From JBBQER01 sp052148155 (GTDB lineage: Bacteria > Actinomycetota > Acidimicrobiia > IMCC26256 > PALSA-610), in contig JBKQIY010000166.1 in NCBI GenBank assembly GCA_052148155.1, positions 1 through 64,000 of the forward strand: a stretch of 64,000 bases of DNA, written 5' to 3'. Both the position numbers and the translations under genes were made by a program. Below are positions 25,776-34,503 of this stretch, piece by piece. The notes under the pieces are model-generated. The model was given only the letters and a program-made list of their open reading frames with translations. It did not search any database and had not been told where the DNA came from. The stretch's first letter is position 1. Each line of letters starts with the position of its first letter.

Positions 25776-26957
25776 ATGCGCGTCCTGACGGCGGCGCACT
25801 ACTGGCCGCCGCACGTGGGTGGGATCGAGTTCGAAGCGCGAGAGCAATCGCGTCGTCTCGTCGCGCGGGGACATGAGGTGACCGTCGTGTCGTCGCGCAT
25901 CGCCGACGAACGTGAACTCTCGTTCGACGACGGCTTTCCGGTACACAAGGTCTGGGCGACCAACGTGCTCGAGGACCGCCTCCGGCTTCCGTATCCGCTG
26001 TACTCGCCGAAGCTGTTCGCGGTCACTTCGCGGCTGGCACGTGATGTCGACGTCGTCGTGGCGCACACCCACACCTTCATGAGCACGATCGCGGCAGCAC
26101 GCGCCGCAAGCCGGCACGCGAAGCCGTTCGTGTTGATCCAGAACAACCCGTTCATCGAATATCGGTTCCCACTCAACGTTGTGCAGCGCGTCGCCGACGC
26201 CACCATCGGGCGTTACACCGTCGGTTCCGCAGACCGGCTGGTCGCGATCAGCGACTTCACTGGCCGGTACCTCCGCCGCCTCGCCCCGCAGCGAACGGTC
26301 ACGGTGATGTACCTCGGCACCGATCGCGAACGCTTCTCGCCCGTCGATCGTGCCCAGCGAGTCGAGATTCGCCGCCGTCTCGGTCTGCCGGTCGACGCAT
26401 TCGTCGCGCTGACGGTCCGACGCCTTTTCTACCGCAACGGGATCGACACGCTCCTCGACGCTGCTACGCGGTTACGCCAACGCGCGTCGATACACGTCGT
26501 GATCGGAGGTTCCGGGCCCGAACGGGGCGAGATCGAGCGCCGTATCCGCCGCGATGGGCTCGGAAATGTGCACCTCGTCGGATTCATTCCCGACGCCGAT
26601 CTGGCCGACTACTACCGGGCCGCCGACGTGTTCGTGCTCCCGACCCGCACCGCCGAAGGTTTCGGCCTGGTGCTCATGGACGCGGCCGCGACCGGCGTCC
26701 CGTCGATCGCGACCGATTCGGGTGCACCGCGCGAGCTCGTCGACCACGGCGTGACCGGCTGGCTCGTCAGCCCCGGCGCGCCGGCCGAACTCGCGGACGC
26801 GATCGTTCGTCTGGCCGACTCTGAGGAACTGCTCGCGACGATGGGTCGCGCCGCGCTCGCCAAGTCGTCTGAGTACACGTGGGATCGCTCGATCGACACG
26901 CTCGAGTGCGTCCTGCGCGAAGCGGTCGCCGCAGGACCCGGTCATGACCACCGCTGA
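25776..26957 (+). CDS. family 4 glycosyltransferase
   Basis: A 393-residue GT-B retaining glycosyltransferase. The N-terminal acceptor domain starts MRVLTAAHYWPPHVGGIE, with the glycine-rich loop typical of GT4. The donor-binding E-x7-E motif lies in EGFGLVLMDAAATG (near residue 290). It probably uses a nucleotide sugar at the cytoplasmic face of the membrane. It starts eight bases after the GT2 gene and overlaps the next GT4 gene by 14 bases, so the three form one operon. Confidence 0.87.
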   Translation: MRVLTAAHYWPPHVGGIEFEAREQSRRLVARGHEVTVVSSRIADERELSFDDGFPVHKVWATNVLEDRLRLPYPLYSPKLFAVTSRLARDVDVVVAHTHTFMSTIAAARAASRHAKPFVLIQNNPFIEYRFPLNVVQRVADATIGRYTVGSADRLVAISDFTGRYLRRLAPQRTVTVMYLGTDRERFSPVDRAQRVEIRRRLGLPVDAFVALTVRRLFYRNGIDTLLDAATRLRQRASIHVVIGGSGPERGEIERRIRRDGLGNVHLVGFIPDADLADYYRAADVFVLPTRTAEGFGLVLMDAAATGVPSIATDSGAPRELVDHGVTGWLVSPGAPAELADAIVRLADSEELLATMGRAALAKSSEYTWDRSIDTLECVLREAVAAGPGHDHR

Positions 26958-28014
26958 CCGGGCGCCGGCGCTCGTCGACGCTCGCTGGCTCGGCATCGGA
27001 GGTCCCGGTCGTGTCGCGGAGCATCTCCTCCAAGGTCTGCGCGAGATCGAACCGCCAGGCGAATGGGTGTTGTGGGGACCCGACGCGATCGATTCGCACC
27101 TCTGGACGGGCGCGAAACGGCTGGCGAACCGTCACCACCCCAAGGCGCTCTACAGCCAGCGCGAGTTTCCCGGACCGCGCGGGTTGCACGCGCGGGTCGC
27201 GTTCTACGCGCATCATCTCCGTCCCGCTTGGAGCCTGGCACCGGTCGAGGTCACGACCGTGCACGACACGATCCCGTTCCGTTACCCGCCTTCGCGGACG
27301 CTGGCGCCGCTGATGCGTTCGTACATCGCCTGGATGGCACGGCACTCGACGCTTGTCGTCACCGACTCCGAGTTCTCCAAGCAAAGCCTGCAAGAAGATG
27401 TCGGACTCGACCCGGAACGCATCGTGGTGTTCCAGCTCGCGATCGACCACGATTCCGCCGCCCGGGTCCATGTCCTGCGAACCGACGGTGCGCGCAGCGA
27501 GCGAGTGTTGTTCATCGGCCGCGATGCGCCCCACAAGAACCTCGACCGCCTCGTACGCGGATTCGGGCTGACCGACTTCGCCGCGCAGGGTGCGGTACTC
27601 ACCCTCGCCGGCGTCGACGGCGGCGCCGTCTCTCGGCTGTCGGCGCTCGCGGCGCAACATCACGTTCGGGTCGAGTTGCCCGGGATCGTCTCGCAGCCCG
27701 AACTCGAACAGCTGTTGGCGTCGGCGACGCTGCTCGTACAACCATCGCTCGAAGAGGGTTTCGGGCTGCCCGTCGCGGAGGCGCTCGCGGCGGGGATCCC
27801 CGTCGCGATCAGTACCGCGCCCGCGCTGGTCGAGATCACCCGCGGCGCGCCGATCGAGACGTTCGAACCGCGTGACATCGAAGCGATCTCTGCCGCGATC
27901 GATCGTGTGGCCACGTCCCATGACCCGGTGCCGAAGCTGGACTGGCCACGGCCGGTCGACTTCGCCCGCTCGGTGCTCGCGGCGCTCGAACGTGCCGAGT
28001 CGATCGGTGGCTGA
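26944..28014 (+). CDS. family 4 glycosyltransferase
   Basis: A 356-residue GT-B enzyme. N-domain features include GIGGPGRVAEHLL and VTTVHDTIPF. The C-domain has FIGRDAPHKNLDRLV and the donor motif EEGFGLPVAEALAAG. This resembles mannosyl- or rhamnosyltransferases of O-antigen clusters. Specificity is unknown. The 14-base overlap with the preceding GT4 suggests successive sugar additions. Confidence 0.86.
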   Translation: MTTADRAPALVDARWLGIGGPGRVAEHLLQGLREIEPPGEWVLWGPDAIDSHLWTGAKRLANRHHPKALYSQREFPGPRGLHARVAFYAHHLRPAWSLAPVEVTTVHDTIPFRYPPSRTLAPLMRSYIAWMARHSTLVVTDSEFSKQSLQEDVGLDPERIVVFQLAIDHDSAARVHVLRTDGARSERVLFIGRDAPHKNLDRLVRGFGLTDFAAQGAVLTLAGVDGGAVSRLSALAAQHHVRVELPGIVSQPELEQLLASATLLVQPSLEEGFGLPVAEALAAGIPVAISTAPALVEITRGAPIETFEPRDIEAISAAIDRVATSHDPVPKLDWPRPVDFARSVLAALERAESIGG

Positions 28015-28068
28015 GCGCGTTGCGTCGGCCCACCAGCCGTATGTGCGCTGGAACCAGCGGGGAGCCGG

Positions 28069-28074
28069 TACCGT
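28069..28074 (+). promoter_or_regulatory. putative leaderless -10 box TACCGT
   Basis: TACCGT ends 9 nt before the GTG at 28084. The same hexamer stands before the gene at 62190. Confidence 0.45.
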
Positions 28075-28083
28075 CTGAATGTC

Positions 28084-28650
28084 GTGAGGGCGGTCGCGTG
28101 CGTGCTGATCCTGGTGGTAGCAGGCTGCTCCTCGGGTACCGGCGCGTCGCGGGCGGGATCGACGACCGTGCCCCTGGTCCCGCCCCTGAGTGGACCGGCA
28201 CCCGCCCAGAATTCGAGCCAGCCGTGCACGCAGGCCGACCTTGACGGTCCGCCGCTGACGATGCCCCCGGCCCAGATCATCTCGTCGTCGGTGTTCTTCC
28301 GCAGCGGGATCTTCGCGACCCTCGACCCGGCGATCGACGCCAACCCGCGACTCGCAGCGACGGACGCATGGAACAAGTTCACGCAGTCCAACCCGCTGCA
28401 CGCACGCCAGGCGGAGTTGATGCTCGGCACTTTCAGTACGGTCTTGCCGTACGGCCCCAAGGGCCCTCACCACGTCGAAGTCCTCGCGTGGGTCCTGCAG
28501 TTGCAAGATCTCGCGTACCCCCTTCCGGCGGCCGGCCACGCGACCGGCGGTTCGGGCGCGTCGTCGAAAGCGCCGCCCGTGTGCGAATTTGTCGACGCGG
28601 TCCTCGCGATCGACGCAATGACGGGCGCCGTCGTCGTCTACAGCTACTAG
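28084..28650 (+). CDS. lipoprotein of unknown function
   Basis: A 188-residue exported lipoprotein. It has a very short signal peptide with Cys15 in VVAGC and a Ser/Thr/Pro linker to about residue 45. The compact domain has two Cys (CTQADL and PPVCEF) that may pair. No known family. It stands just downstream of the glycosyltransferase operon, with its own promoter box, and converges with the sulfotransferase gene. Confidence 0.65.
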   Translation: MRAVACVLILVVAGCSSGTGASRAGSTTVPLVPPLSGPAPAQNSSQPCTQADLDGPPLTMPPAQIISSSVFFRSGIFATLDPAIDANPRLAATDAWNKFTQSNPLHARQAELMLGTFSTVLPYGPKGPHHVEVLAWVLQLQDLAYPLPAAGHATGGSGASSKAPPVCEFVDAVLAIDAMTGAVVVYSY

Positions 28651-28660
28651 TTTCCCCGAA

Positions 28661-29386
28661 CTAACGTCCGGCGACGAGTTCGCGTGCGTAGTCGTAGAAC
28701 GCGACGTCGATCGTGTTGTCGGCCGCGACTCGGGTCCGCAGATGCGAAGTCTCGTCGGCTGATCCGGCGGCTGCGTTCATCCGTGCTCGTGCACTGAGCT
28801 GGAACCCGAACCGGTCTCGGAGCGTTGCGGTGAAGGTGTCGTATTGCTCGGTGAGCCCGATCAGATCGACGCGCCCCAGGTTCTGTTTCGCGAGCTCGAG
28901 GCGGGCCCCGTCGATCAGGATCTCGTCGCGATAGCTCCGCGGTCGGTCATGCCTCGTGATCGAAAACACCTTGGTCTGATGGTTGTGGATCAGGCGCGGG
29001 AACATGTTGACGTCGTCGTAGATCTGTTCCAACGTCAGCTCCCGCCAGGCTGGGCGTTGTTCCCGCATGACCCGCAACAGCGACAACGTGCGCTCGACCG
29101 GGTCCCGCAACAACGTGACGGTGACCAGCTCGGCGTCGAGCATCTCGGTGACGATGTACGGAAAGTGACCGTAGAACAAGTGGATCTTGTCGAGTCGTTC
29201 GGGGGACAGTCCGAGCAGGTACGGCACCTCGAGGTGGTGCATCACGTCCCCGGCGGGAAAGTCGATGTCGGGGTTCGGGTACACCTCAGCGGTCGGGAAA
29301 CTTCGGCGGAGCTGTTGTTCGAGGGTGGTGCCGCCAGTCCGCATCACGTGGACGAAGAAGAACCGTTGCCGCTCGGGCGACATCAC
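28661..29386 (-). CDS. sulfotransferase-like protein, family A copy 2
   Basis: A 241-residue paralogue of the proteins at 18549 and 30062. The 5' loop reads HVMRTGGTTL, so the Lys usual in this loop is Arg here. The 3' segment is LLRDPVERTLSLLR, and the C-terminal AADN...YA block is conserved. It likely transfers sulfate to a glycan or lipid. Start is GTG at 29386 or ATG at 29383. Both overlap the stop of the acyltransferase gene, so the two are coupled. The Lys-to-Arg change could lower or alter activity. Confidence 0.76.
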   Translation of the reverse strand: MMSPERQRFFFVHVMRTGGTTLEQQLRRSFPTAEVYPNPDIDFPAGDVMHHLEVPYLLGLSPERLDKIHLFYGHFPYIVTEMLDAELVTVTLLRDPVERTLSLLRVMREQRPAWRELTLEQIYDDVNMFPRLIHNHQTKVFSITRHDRPRSYRDEILIDGARLELAKQNLGRVDLIGLTEQYDTFTATLRDRFGFQLSARARMNAAAGSADETSHLRTRVAADNTIDVAFYDYARELVAGR

Positions 29387-29994
29387 CGCTCAACGTCGTA
29401 ACGCACGACTCGGGCCGGTATCCCGACGACGGTCGCCCGCGGAGGAACGTCGTCTATCACGACCGCGTTCGAACCAATGCGGGCGCCGCGACCGACCGTG
29501 ATCGCTCCCAATACTTTGGCGCCCGTGCCGATCCGCACGTCTTGTTTGATCGTCGGCCCCCGGAAGCCGTCGCGCACGCCGATCGTCACGCCTGGCATGA
29601 TCCGCACGCCGCGGTGGATCTCCACGAAGCCGTCGATGACGACCATCCCGTGACCGATGAACACGCCAGGATGCAAGACCACCGTGTCGCCGATCCACAG
29701 CTGGCCGGTGATGATCGCAAGGCGATGCGCGATACCCGGCAGCACGGGCACCCCCAGGACCTGCAGCCGTACTTTGGCCCGATACAAGGCCTGCGCAAGG
29801 AACGCGTCAGCCGTCCACATCAGGTGGAGCACTTGGACGAGCGCGTCGATTCGTCCGTGAAACTTCGAGCGTTCCCCGCGAACCGACGCGGTGACTTTCG
29901 CGTCGGCGACGAGCGCGGCAATGAAACGTGGCTGTTTGGCCCGCGCGCTCGCCGACGCCGCGTCCCACAGGGGAGTTTCTCTTTCCCGTGACAC
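29383..29994 (-). CDS. hexapeptide-repeat acyltransferase (serine acetyltransferase-like)
   Basis: A 203-residue paralogue of the protein at 12444. It has a helical N-half, the AFLAQALYRAK block, a possible catalytic His in VVLHPGVFIGHG, then hexapeptide repeats (GARIGSNAVVI). I chose GTG at 29994 because GGGAGGTG lies just upstream. A GTG at 30036 is in frame but has no such site. Coupled to a sulfotransferase gene, it more likely acetylates a glycan than serine, by inference. Confidence 0.8.
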   Translation of the reverse strand: MSRERETPLWDAASASARAKQPRFIAALVADAKVTASVRGERSKFHGRIDALVQVLHLMWTADAFLAQALYRAKVRLQVLGVPVLPGIAHRLAIITGQLWIGDTVVLHPGVFIGHGMVVIDGFVEIHRGVRIMPGVTIGVRDGFRGPTIKQDVRIGTGAKVLGAITVGRGARIGSNAVVIDDVPPRATVVGIPARVVRYDVER

Positions 29995-30048
29995 AGCACC
30001 TCCCGCGACGACGTCTGACTGTAGGGCCCACCGCAACCGACCGCGAAG

Positions 30049-30054
30049 TACTGT
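30049..30054 (+). promoter_or_regulatory. putative leaderless -10 box TACTGT
   Basis: TACTGT ends 7 nt before the ATG at 30062, and no ribosome-binding site is present. Confidence 0.5.
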
Positions 30055-30061
30055 TCAGCGG

Positions 30062-30787
30062 ATGCGGGCGTTCTTCTTCGTCCATGTGATGAAGACCGCG
30101 GGCACCACGTTCGTCCGCCAGCTTCACCAGCAGTTCCCGGCCGAGTCGATCTACCCGAGTCGGGGAATCGACTGGACCTCACCCACCGACGTCGAGGCGT
30201 ACATCAACATCCCCCGGCTGCTGTCACTCTCCGCAGTCCGGACATCGCAGGTGAGGATGTACACCGGCCACTTCCCGTTCATGGTCTGCGACTTGATCGA
30301 TCCCGACCTCGTGACCCTCACCGTATTGCGCGATCCGGTCGAACGTACGATTTCGGTACTGAAGCAGTTCAAACGGCGGGAGGCTCGATTCCGTGATTCG
30401 TCACTGGAATCGATCTACGAGGATCGCCCGATCTTTCGGTTCTTCGTCGAGAACCACCAGACCAAGGTGTTCTCGCTCGCACCTGAAGACAACGAGGTGG
30501 CCATCAACTGCGGACTGACCATTGACGACGGTCGCTACGCCCGAGCCGAGGCGAACCTGTCGCGCGTCGACGTGATCGGCTTCACCGAGTCGTACGACGC
30601 GTTCATCGCAGAGCTTCGCGCCCGCTTCGGATGGTGGCCGACGGGAGTTGATCTGGGCGAGCGGGCAAACGTCAGCACCGAGAACTGGGATGTCGACCCA
30701 CCGTTCCGCGAGCGCATCGCCGCCGACAATGCCTACGACATCCAGCTCTACGAGTACGCCAAGACGCTCGCGGTCAGATCGCGGTAA
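30062..30787 (+). CDS. sulfotransferase-like protein, family A copy 3
   Basis: A 241-residue sulfotransferase. It begins directly with the PAPS-binding strand and loop (FFFVHVMKTAGTTF). The 3' segment is VLRDPVERTISVLK, and the AADN...YA C-terminus is shared with copies 1 and 2. It is divergent from the coupled acyltransferase-sulfotransferase pair, with 67 bases between starts. The substrate is unknown. Its end overlaps the radical SAM gene by 14 bases in convergent orientation. Confidence 0.78.
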   Translation: MRAFFFVHVMKTAGTTFVRQLHQQFPAESIYPSRGIDWTSPTDVEAYINIPRLLSLSAVRTSQVRMYTGHFPFMVCDLIDPDLVTLTVLRDPVERTISVLKQFKRREARFRDSSLESIYEDRPIFRFFVENHQTKVFSLAPEDNEVAINCGLTIDDGRYARAEANLSRVDVIGFTESYDAFIAELRARFGWWPTGVDLGERANVSTENWDVDPPFRERIAADNAYDIQLYEYAKTLAVRSR

Positions 30788-31823
30788 CCGGGATCGTTCG
30801 GCGCGCCCGGGAAGGCGCGGCTGCCAGGGCGGGTGCCGGTCGCCCCGTGAGGGCTTCGATCTCGGTGAACGAGAACGTCGTCATGTTCTGGATCTTGTCG
30901 ATCAGCGCGTCGATGTCGGGCGCGTCGGCGTCTCCAGCGTCGCGAGCCCGCATCGCCTCGGTCAGCTTGTTGAGCGGATCAAGGTTGCAGGTCTTGCACA
31001 CCGGTTCACGTGTCCGCGCGTGCGCGAGCTTGGCGACCATCACGTCCGTGAACGACGTATCGGCGACGCTCCCGAGCGGCACTTCTTTCTTCCAGTCGGA
31101 ACAGCACAGGTAGTACTGGCCGTCGTAGCCGATGAAAAGGTACGCGAACGGCGTCGGGCACACCGCCTCGACTCCACGTTCGGCGAGCAGTTCGCGGGCC
31201 TCGCCCAGCTGTGGGTACTCGTCGAACTGCATGTGATCGACGAACAGCGCACCGCCGCGATTCATGATCTCGTATTCCATGAACGCCCGCATGCCGAGGT
31301 CGCCCCAGTACTGGCGCATCGCTTCGAGATGCGCGCGATCGCGGCGATGATCGACGAGCACGATGATCACCTCGCAGGTGTCGCCGGCCAGCTCCTTGAA
31401 GCGCACAACGTTGTCGCGTGTCCGTTCGAACGGCAGCTTGTAAATCTCTTCGTACTCTCCGTCTCGATCGCCGACGTTGATCGCGATGCGTTGCAATCCT
31501 GCCTCGAGCAGCGCATGCGCTCGAGGCTCGTCGAGCAGCGCCGCGTTGGTCGACATCGTGCAGCTGAAGCCGGCCTCGCGTACCTGGCGGACGAACGACG
31601 GGGTGTCGCGGTTCAACAGCGGCTCACCCAGACCGCAGAGGCTTATCTTCAGTTCCGGTCGGCCGAGCGCGTCCAGCTTGGTGCGCAACTCGTCGCAGCG
31701 TCCGAGCGAGGCCTCGAACACCGCAGGTGTCATCAAACCCTGATGGGGTGTCGCATCGCGCGGGCAGAAATAGCACTTCGCGTTGCAACGGTTGGTCGGC
31801 TCGATGTCGACGCCGAACGTCAT
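30774..31823 (-). CDS. radical SAM protein with SPASM-like C-terminus
   Basis: A 349-residue radical SAM enzyme. The [4Fe-4S] motif is CNAKCYFC (Cys13, 17, 20). The barrel has CGLGEPLLN and MSTNAALL. The C-terminal part has CCSDWKKE and CKTCN, which can ligate a second cluster as in SPASM domains. Related enzymes modify sugars, peptides or nucleotides through a 5'-deoxyadenosyl radical. No small precursor-peptide gene is visible, and the context is glycan genes, so a sugar substrate is my guess. GGGGGAAG precedes the ATG. Confidence 0.82.
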   Translation of the reverse strand: MTFGVDIEPTNRCNAKCYFCPRDATPHQGLMTPAVFEASLGRCDELRTKLDALGRPELKISLCGLGEPLLNRDTPSFVRQVREAGFSCTMSTNAALLDEPRAHALLEAGLQRIAINVGDRDGEYEEIYKLPFERTRDNVVRFKELAGDTCEVIIVLVDHRRDRAHLEAMRQYWGDLGMRAFMEYEIMNRGGALFVDHMQFDEYPQLGEARELLAERGVEAVCPTPFAYLFIGYDGQYYLCCSDWKKEVPLGSVADTSFTDVMVAKLAHARTREPVCKTCNLDPLNKLTEAMRARDAGDADAPDIDALIDKIQNMTTFSFTEIEALTGRPAPALAAAPSRARRTIPVTAI

Positions 31824-31901
31824 CGCTTCCCCCTCGCGCGGCCCGAAGCACCCCCACTCCGGTACGTGAACATTCTACGCGCGGGGGGCGCAATGCCGCG
31901 C

Positions 31902-31907
31902 TAGCCT
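31902..31907 (+). promoter_or_regulatory. putative leaderless -10 box TAGCCT
   Basis: TAGCCT ends 8 nt before the GTG at 31916, and no ribosome-binding site is present. Confidence 0.4.
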
Positions 31908-31915
31908 TGCCTTGC

Positions 31916-32611
31916 GTGCGGACCCGTCGGGCGATTGCTACCGGTTGCGCCATGCTTGTGCTGGGTTCGGGGTGCTCAAGCGCGAAGAAAGCTGTCGCGC
32001 CGCCCGTCACGGCAACGCCGGTCGCCGTCTCGCCGGCGAATCCTCCGACGACCACGACTGCGGCGGTCACGACCACCGCGCCGGTTTCGAACGGCGAGTC
32101 GAGCCTCGCGACGTTGATTCTCGACACGGTGCCGAGCGGATACACACGGGACCCCGACGACGTCGGCCAGACCGGACCGACCGACATCACCAAGGCCGCG
32201 CTCGACGACGTCAGCCCGACCGCCCGCCACGCGCTCGTCGTGACCGGATTCGTCGGCGGCTACCAGCGGCAATGGACCAGCTCGGACGGCTACACCATCG
32301 ACCAGGACTTCTTGTATCAGTTCCAGACGGCCGAAGGCGCCCAGGGATACGCGCAGCACTGGCGCGAGACCTTGCTGGCCACCAATCAGGGAGTCTCACT
32401 CGGATCGTTCACGCCGGGGTTCATCCCCGGTGCGTTCGGCTTGGAAGGCAAGGACAGCACGGGATCGACCGCCGTCGTCATGTTCGCCCAAGGCGACTAT
32501 GCAGTCGAGGCGACCGTCAACGGCGGGTCCGCCCTGATCGGCACGCCACCCGTCGACCAATCGGAGGCCGCGACCGCGCTCGCGTCGGCGCAGTATTCCA
32601 GGCTTCCCTGA
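31916..32611 (+). CDS. lipoprotein of unknown function
   Basis: A 231-residue exported lipoprotein. It has a basic N-terminus, then a lipobox with Cys20 (LGSGC) and a Thr-rich linker to about residue 55. The folded domain (about 60-231, TLILDTVPSGYTRD, YQFQTAEGAQGYAQHW) looks like small lipoproteins common in actinobacteria, but I cannot name the family. It is divergent from the radical SAM gene. GTG at 31916 fits the TAGCCT box. Confidence 0.7.
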   Translation: MRTRRAIATGCAMLVLGSGCSSAKKAVAPPVTATPVAVSPANPPTTTTAAVTTTAPVSNGESSLATLILDTVPSGYTRDPDDVGQTGPTDITKAALDDVSPTARHALVVTGFVGGYQRQWTSSDGYTIDQDFLYQFQTAEGAQGYAQHWRETLLATNQGVSLGSFTPGFIPGAFGLEGKDSTGSTAVVMFAQGDYAVEATVNGGSALIGTPPVDQSEAATALASAQYSRLP

Positions 32612-32708
32612 ACCGCGATCCCCCTCAGATGTTTGGGTCCGGACTTGCGGCATTCGTGCAAAAGGCGCGCAATAATGGTGGGTCGGGCTGACGGGCGGGA
32701 GGGCACAC

Positions 32709-33368
32709 GTGTCGATCAAGGACTCTGCGGAAACCTGGGTCCGGGGCGCGCCCGGACAGGCGATGATCTTGGTCGCAGCGGTCGGGATCGTCATCGGAGG
32801 TGTCGCCGGCCTCGGAGGCGGCTTCAAGATCGAACAGAACCGCACCAAAGCCGACGTCAAACAGTTACGGGCACAGCTCCAAGCCCGCGCGCCGGGCACC
32901 GCCGCGACCGCCGGAGGGTCGCTCGGGCAACGTATCGGCAAGGTCACCGACTTGACCGCCGAGACGATCACACTCCAGACGAAGCGCAAAGGCGACCAGG
33001 CAGTGCACACCACCAGCACCACCCTGTTTGAGCAGCTCACGAAAGGCTCGAACGCCGACATCGCGGTCGGGGATCGGATCCTCGTCACGCTCAGCGGCAC
33101 CGAGGTCATCGTCCTGCCCGCCTCCAGCAAGCTCGGCCGGATGGTCACGGCCGTCACGAGCACGTCTATCGCGCTCGCGAAAGGCAACAGCGCCCGGGCA
33201 GGATCGATCCCGATCAATAAGGTACGGGTCGTCGACACGACCACCCCGGCACAACTGTCCGACTTCAAAGCAGGGTCGGAAGTGCTCGCCGGAGGACGTG
33301 GGACCGGCCAAAACTTCAGCGCGGTGGAGGTCATCCTGCTCCCCGCGGGAAGCGGCTTCACCAACTGA
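32709..33368 (+). CDS. membrane-anchored protein with DUF5666-like beta domains
   Basis: A 219-residue protein with one N-terminal membrane helix (about 18-38) and a short coiled segment. Two or three beta domains of about 50-60 residues follow (GKVTDLTAETITLQT, VGDRILVTLSGTEV), resembling the repeat of DUF5666-type proteins. Most of it would lie outside the cell. The protein at 38737 has the same plan (helix, charged spacer, repeats of VxLxxxTxI form) and sits at the other end of a convergent cluster. GTG at 32709 follows GGGAGGG. Function is unknown. Confidence 0.65.
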   Translation: MSIKDSAETWVRGAPGQAMILVAAVGIVIGGVAGLGGGFKIEQNRTKADVKQLRAQLQARAPGTAATAGGSLGQRIGKVTDLTAETITLQTKRKGDQAVHTTSTTLFEQLTKGSNADIAVGDRILVTLSGTEVIVLPASSKLGRMVTAVTSTSIALAKGNSARAGSIPINKVRVVDTTTPAQLSDFKAGSEVLAGGRGTGQNFSAVEVILLPAGSGFTN

Positions 33369-33425
33369 AGCCGAGCGCGCCGACGGGCCCGCGTCGGGTC
33401 GGGCGGGCACGGAGGAGGGTCGAAC

Positions 33426-34493
33426 GTGAGGTCTTTGCGGCGGCGCCGGCCGGTGGCGCCGACAACGATCGATCCGCCCGGGACCGCGGCCCGCGCCGAG
33501 GCCGCGGTGCTCATCCGCGCCGGGCGTCGCCTCGAGGCGATCGACGTGCTCACCGCCGCCAACCGCGATCACCGGGACGACACGATCGAACGAGACCTGG
33601 TCGGGTTGCGCAACGTCGCATTCGACGACCTCGACAAGACGCCAGGATCGGCGTCGTGGCCTCCGGTCGCGCCGGATCTGTTCGCCGGGGTCGACGGCAT
33701 CCCGGAGATCGGCGCGGCCGAACTGACCGCCGACCGGCTGCGCAGCGGCATCGTCTGCCACGGCGCGTTGCTCGTGCGCGGTCTCGTGCCCCCCGCACGG
33801 GTCGCGCACCTCATCGACGACATCGACCGGACGTTCGTCGCACGCGACGCATTTTTCGACGGGGCCCCCGTCGACGACACCGCGCCGTGGTATGTGCCGT
33901 TCGAACCCGAGTCGGGAACGGCGGCGATCGGACCGATCCGCAAATGGGTCCGCGAAGGCGGCGGTGTCCTCACCGTCGAGTCGCCACGTTCGATGTTCGA
34001 CGTGCTCGACACGTTCGAGGCGGTCGGCCTCACGGAGCCGTTGACCGGATATCTGGGCGAACGTCCCGTGCTCGCGGCGAAGAAATGGACGCTGCGTCGG
34101 GTACCGCTCGACACCACCGCCGACTGGCATCAAGACGGCGCGTTTCTCGGACAAGGCGTTCGAGCCGTCAACGTCTGGGTGGCGTTGTCGCACTGCGGAG
34201 ACACCGCGCCCGGCCTCGACATCGTCGCCGGCCGCTTGCATGAGCTGGCGCCCAGAGGGACCGACGGCGCGTGGTTCGACTGGTCGGTCGGTGACGCGGT
34301 CGCACGCGCCCTCGCCGGCGACGCGGCGATTCTGCGGCCGATCTTCGAGGCAGGCGACGCGATCCTGTTCGACGACATGAACCTGCATCGCACCGCGGTG
34401 ACGTCGGAGATGACCGACGAACGTTACGCGATCGAGTCGTGGTTCTTTGCGCCGTCCCACTATCCCGACGCGCAGATCCCCGTGACGTTCTGA
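33426..34493 (+). CDS. phytanoyl-CoA dioxygenase-like Fe(II)/2-oxoglutarate oxygenase
   Basis: A 355-residue PhyH-family enzyme. The iron-binding triad is His235 and Asp237 in WHQDG with distal His321 in DDMNLHRT. The N-terminal 80 residues are extra and helical, perhaps for partner binding. Such enzymes hydroxylate carbon atoms of lipids, sugars or small molecules. GGAGGAGGG lies before the GTG. It sits between the membrane-anchor gene and the GT2 gene, so hydroxylation of a glycan building block is a reasonable inference. Confidence 0.83.
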   Translation: MRSLRRRRPVAPTTIDPPGTAARAEAAVLIRAGRRLEAIDVLTAANRDHRDDTIERDLVGLRNVAFDDLDKTPGSASWPPVAPDLFAGVDGIPEIGAAELTADRLRSGIVCHGALLVRGLVPPARVAHLIDDIDRTFVARDAFFDGAPVDDTAPWYVPFEPESGTAAIGPIRKWVREGGGVLTVESPRSMFDVLDTFEAVGLTEPLTGYLGERPVLAAKKWTLRRVPLDTTADWHQDGAFLGQGVRAVNVWVALSHCGDTAPGLDIVAGRLHELAPRGTDGAWFDWSVGDAVARALAGDAAILRPIFEAGDAILFDDMNLHRTAVTSEMTDERYAIESWFFAPSHYPDAQIPVTF

Positions 34494-34503
34494 AGGTGTC
34501 ACA

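Noticed and set aside
26767..28539. A 590-codon minus-strand open frame
   Set aside because: Antisense of two GT4 genes and a lipoprotein, with Arg/Asp-rich low-information sequence.
30774..31823. Radical SAM gene as core of a RiPP cluster
   Set aside because: No short precursor-like gene or leader-binding domain is visible nearby.
32865..34502. A 545-codon minus-strand open frame
   Set aside because: It covers the anchor and PhyH genes antisense and shows no motif or hydrophobic pattern.
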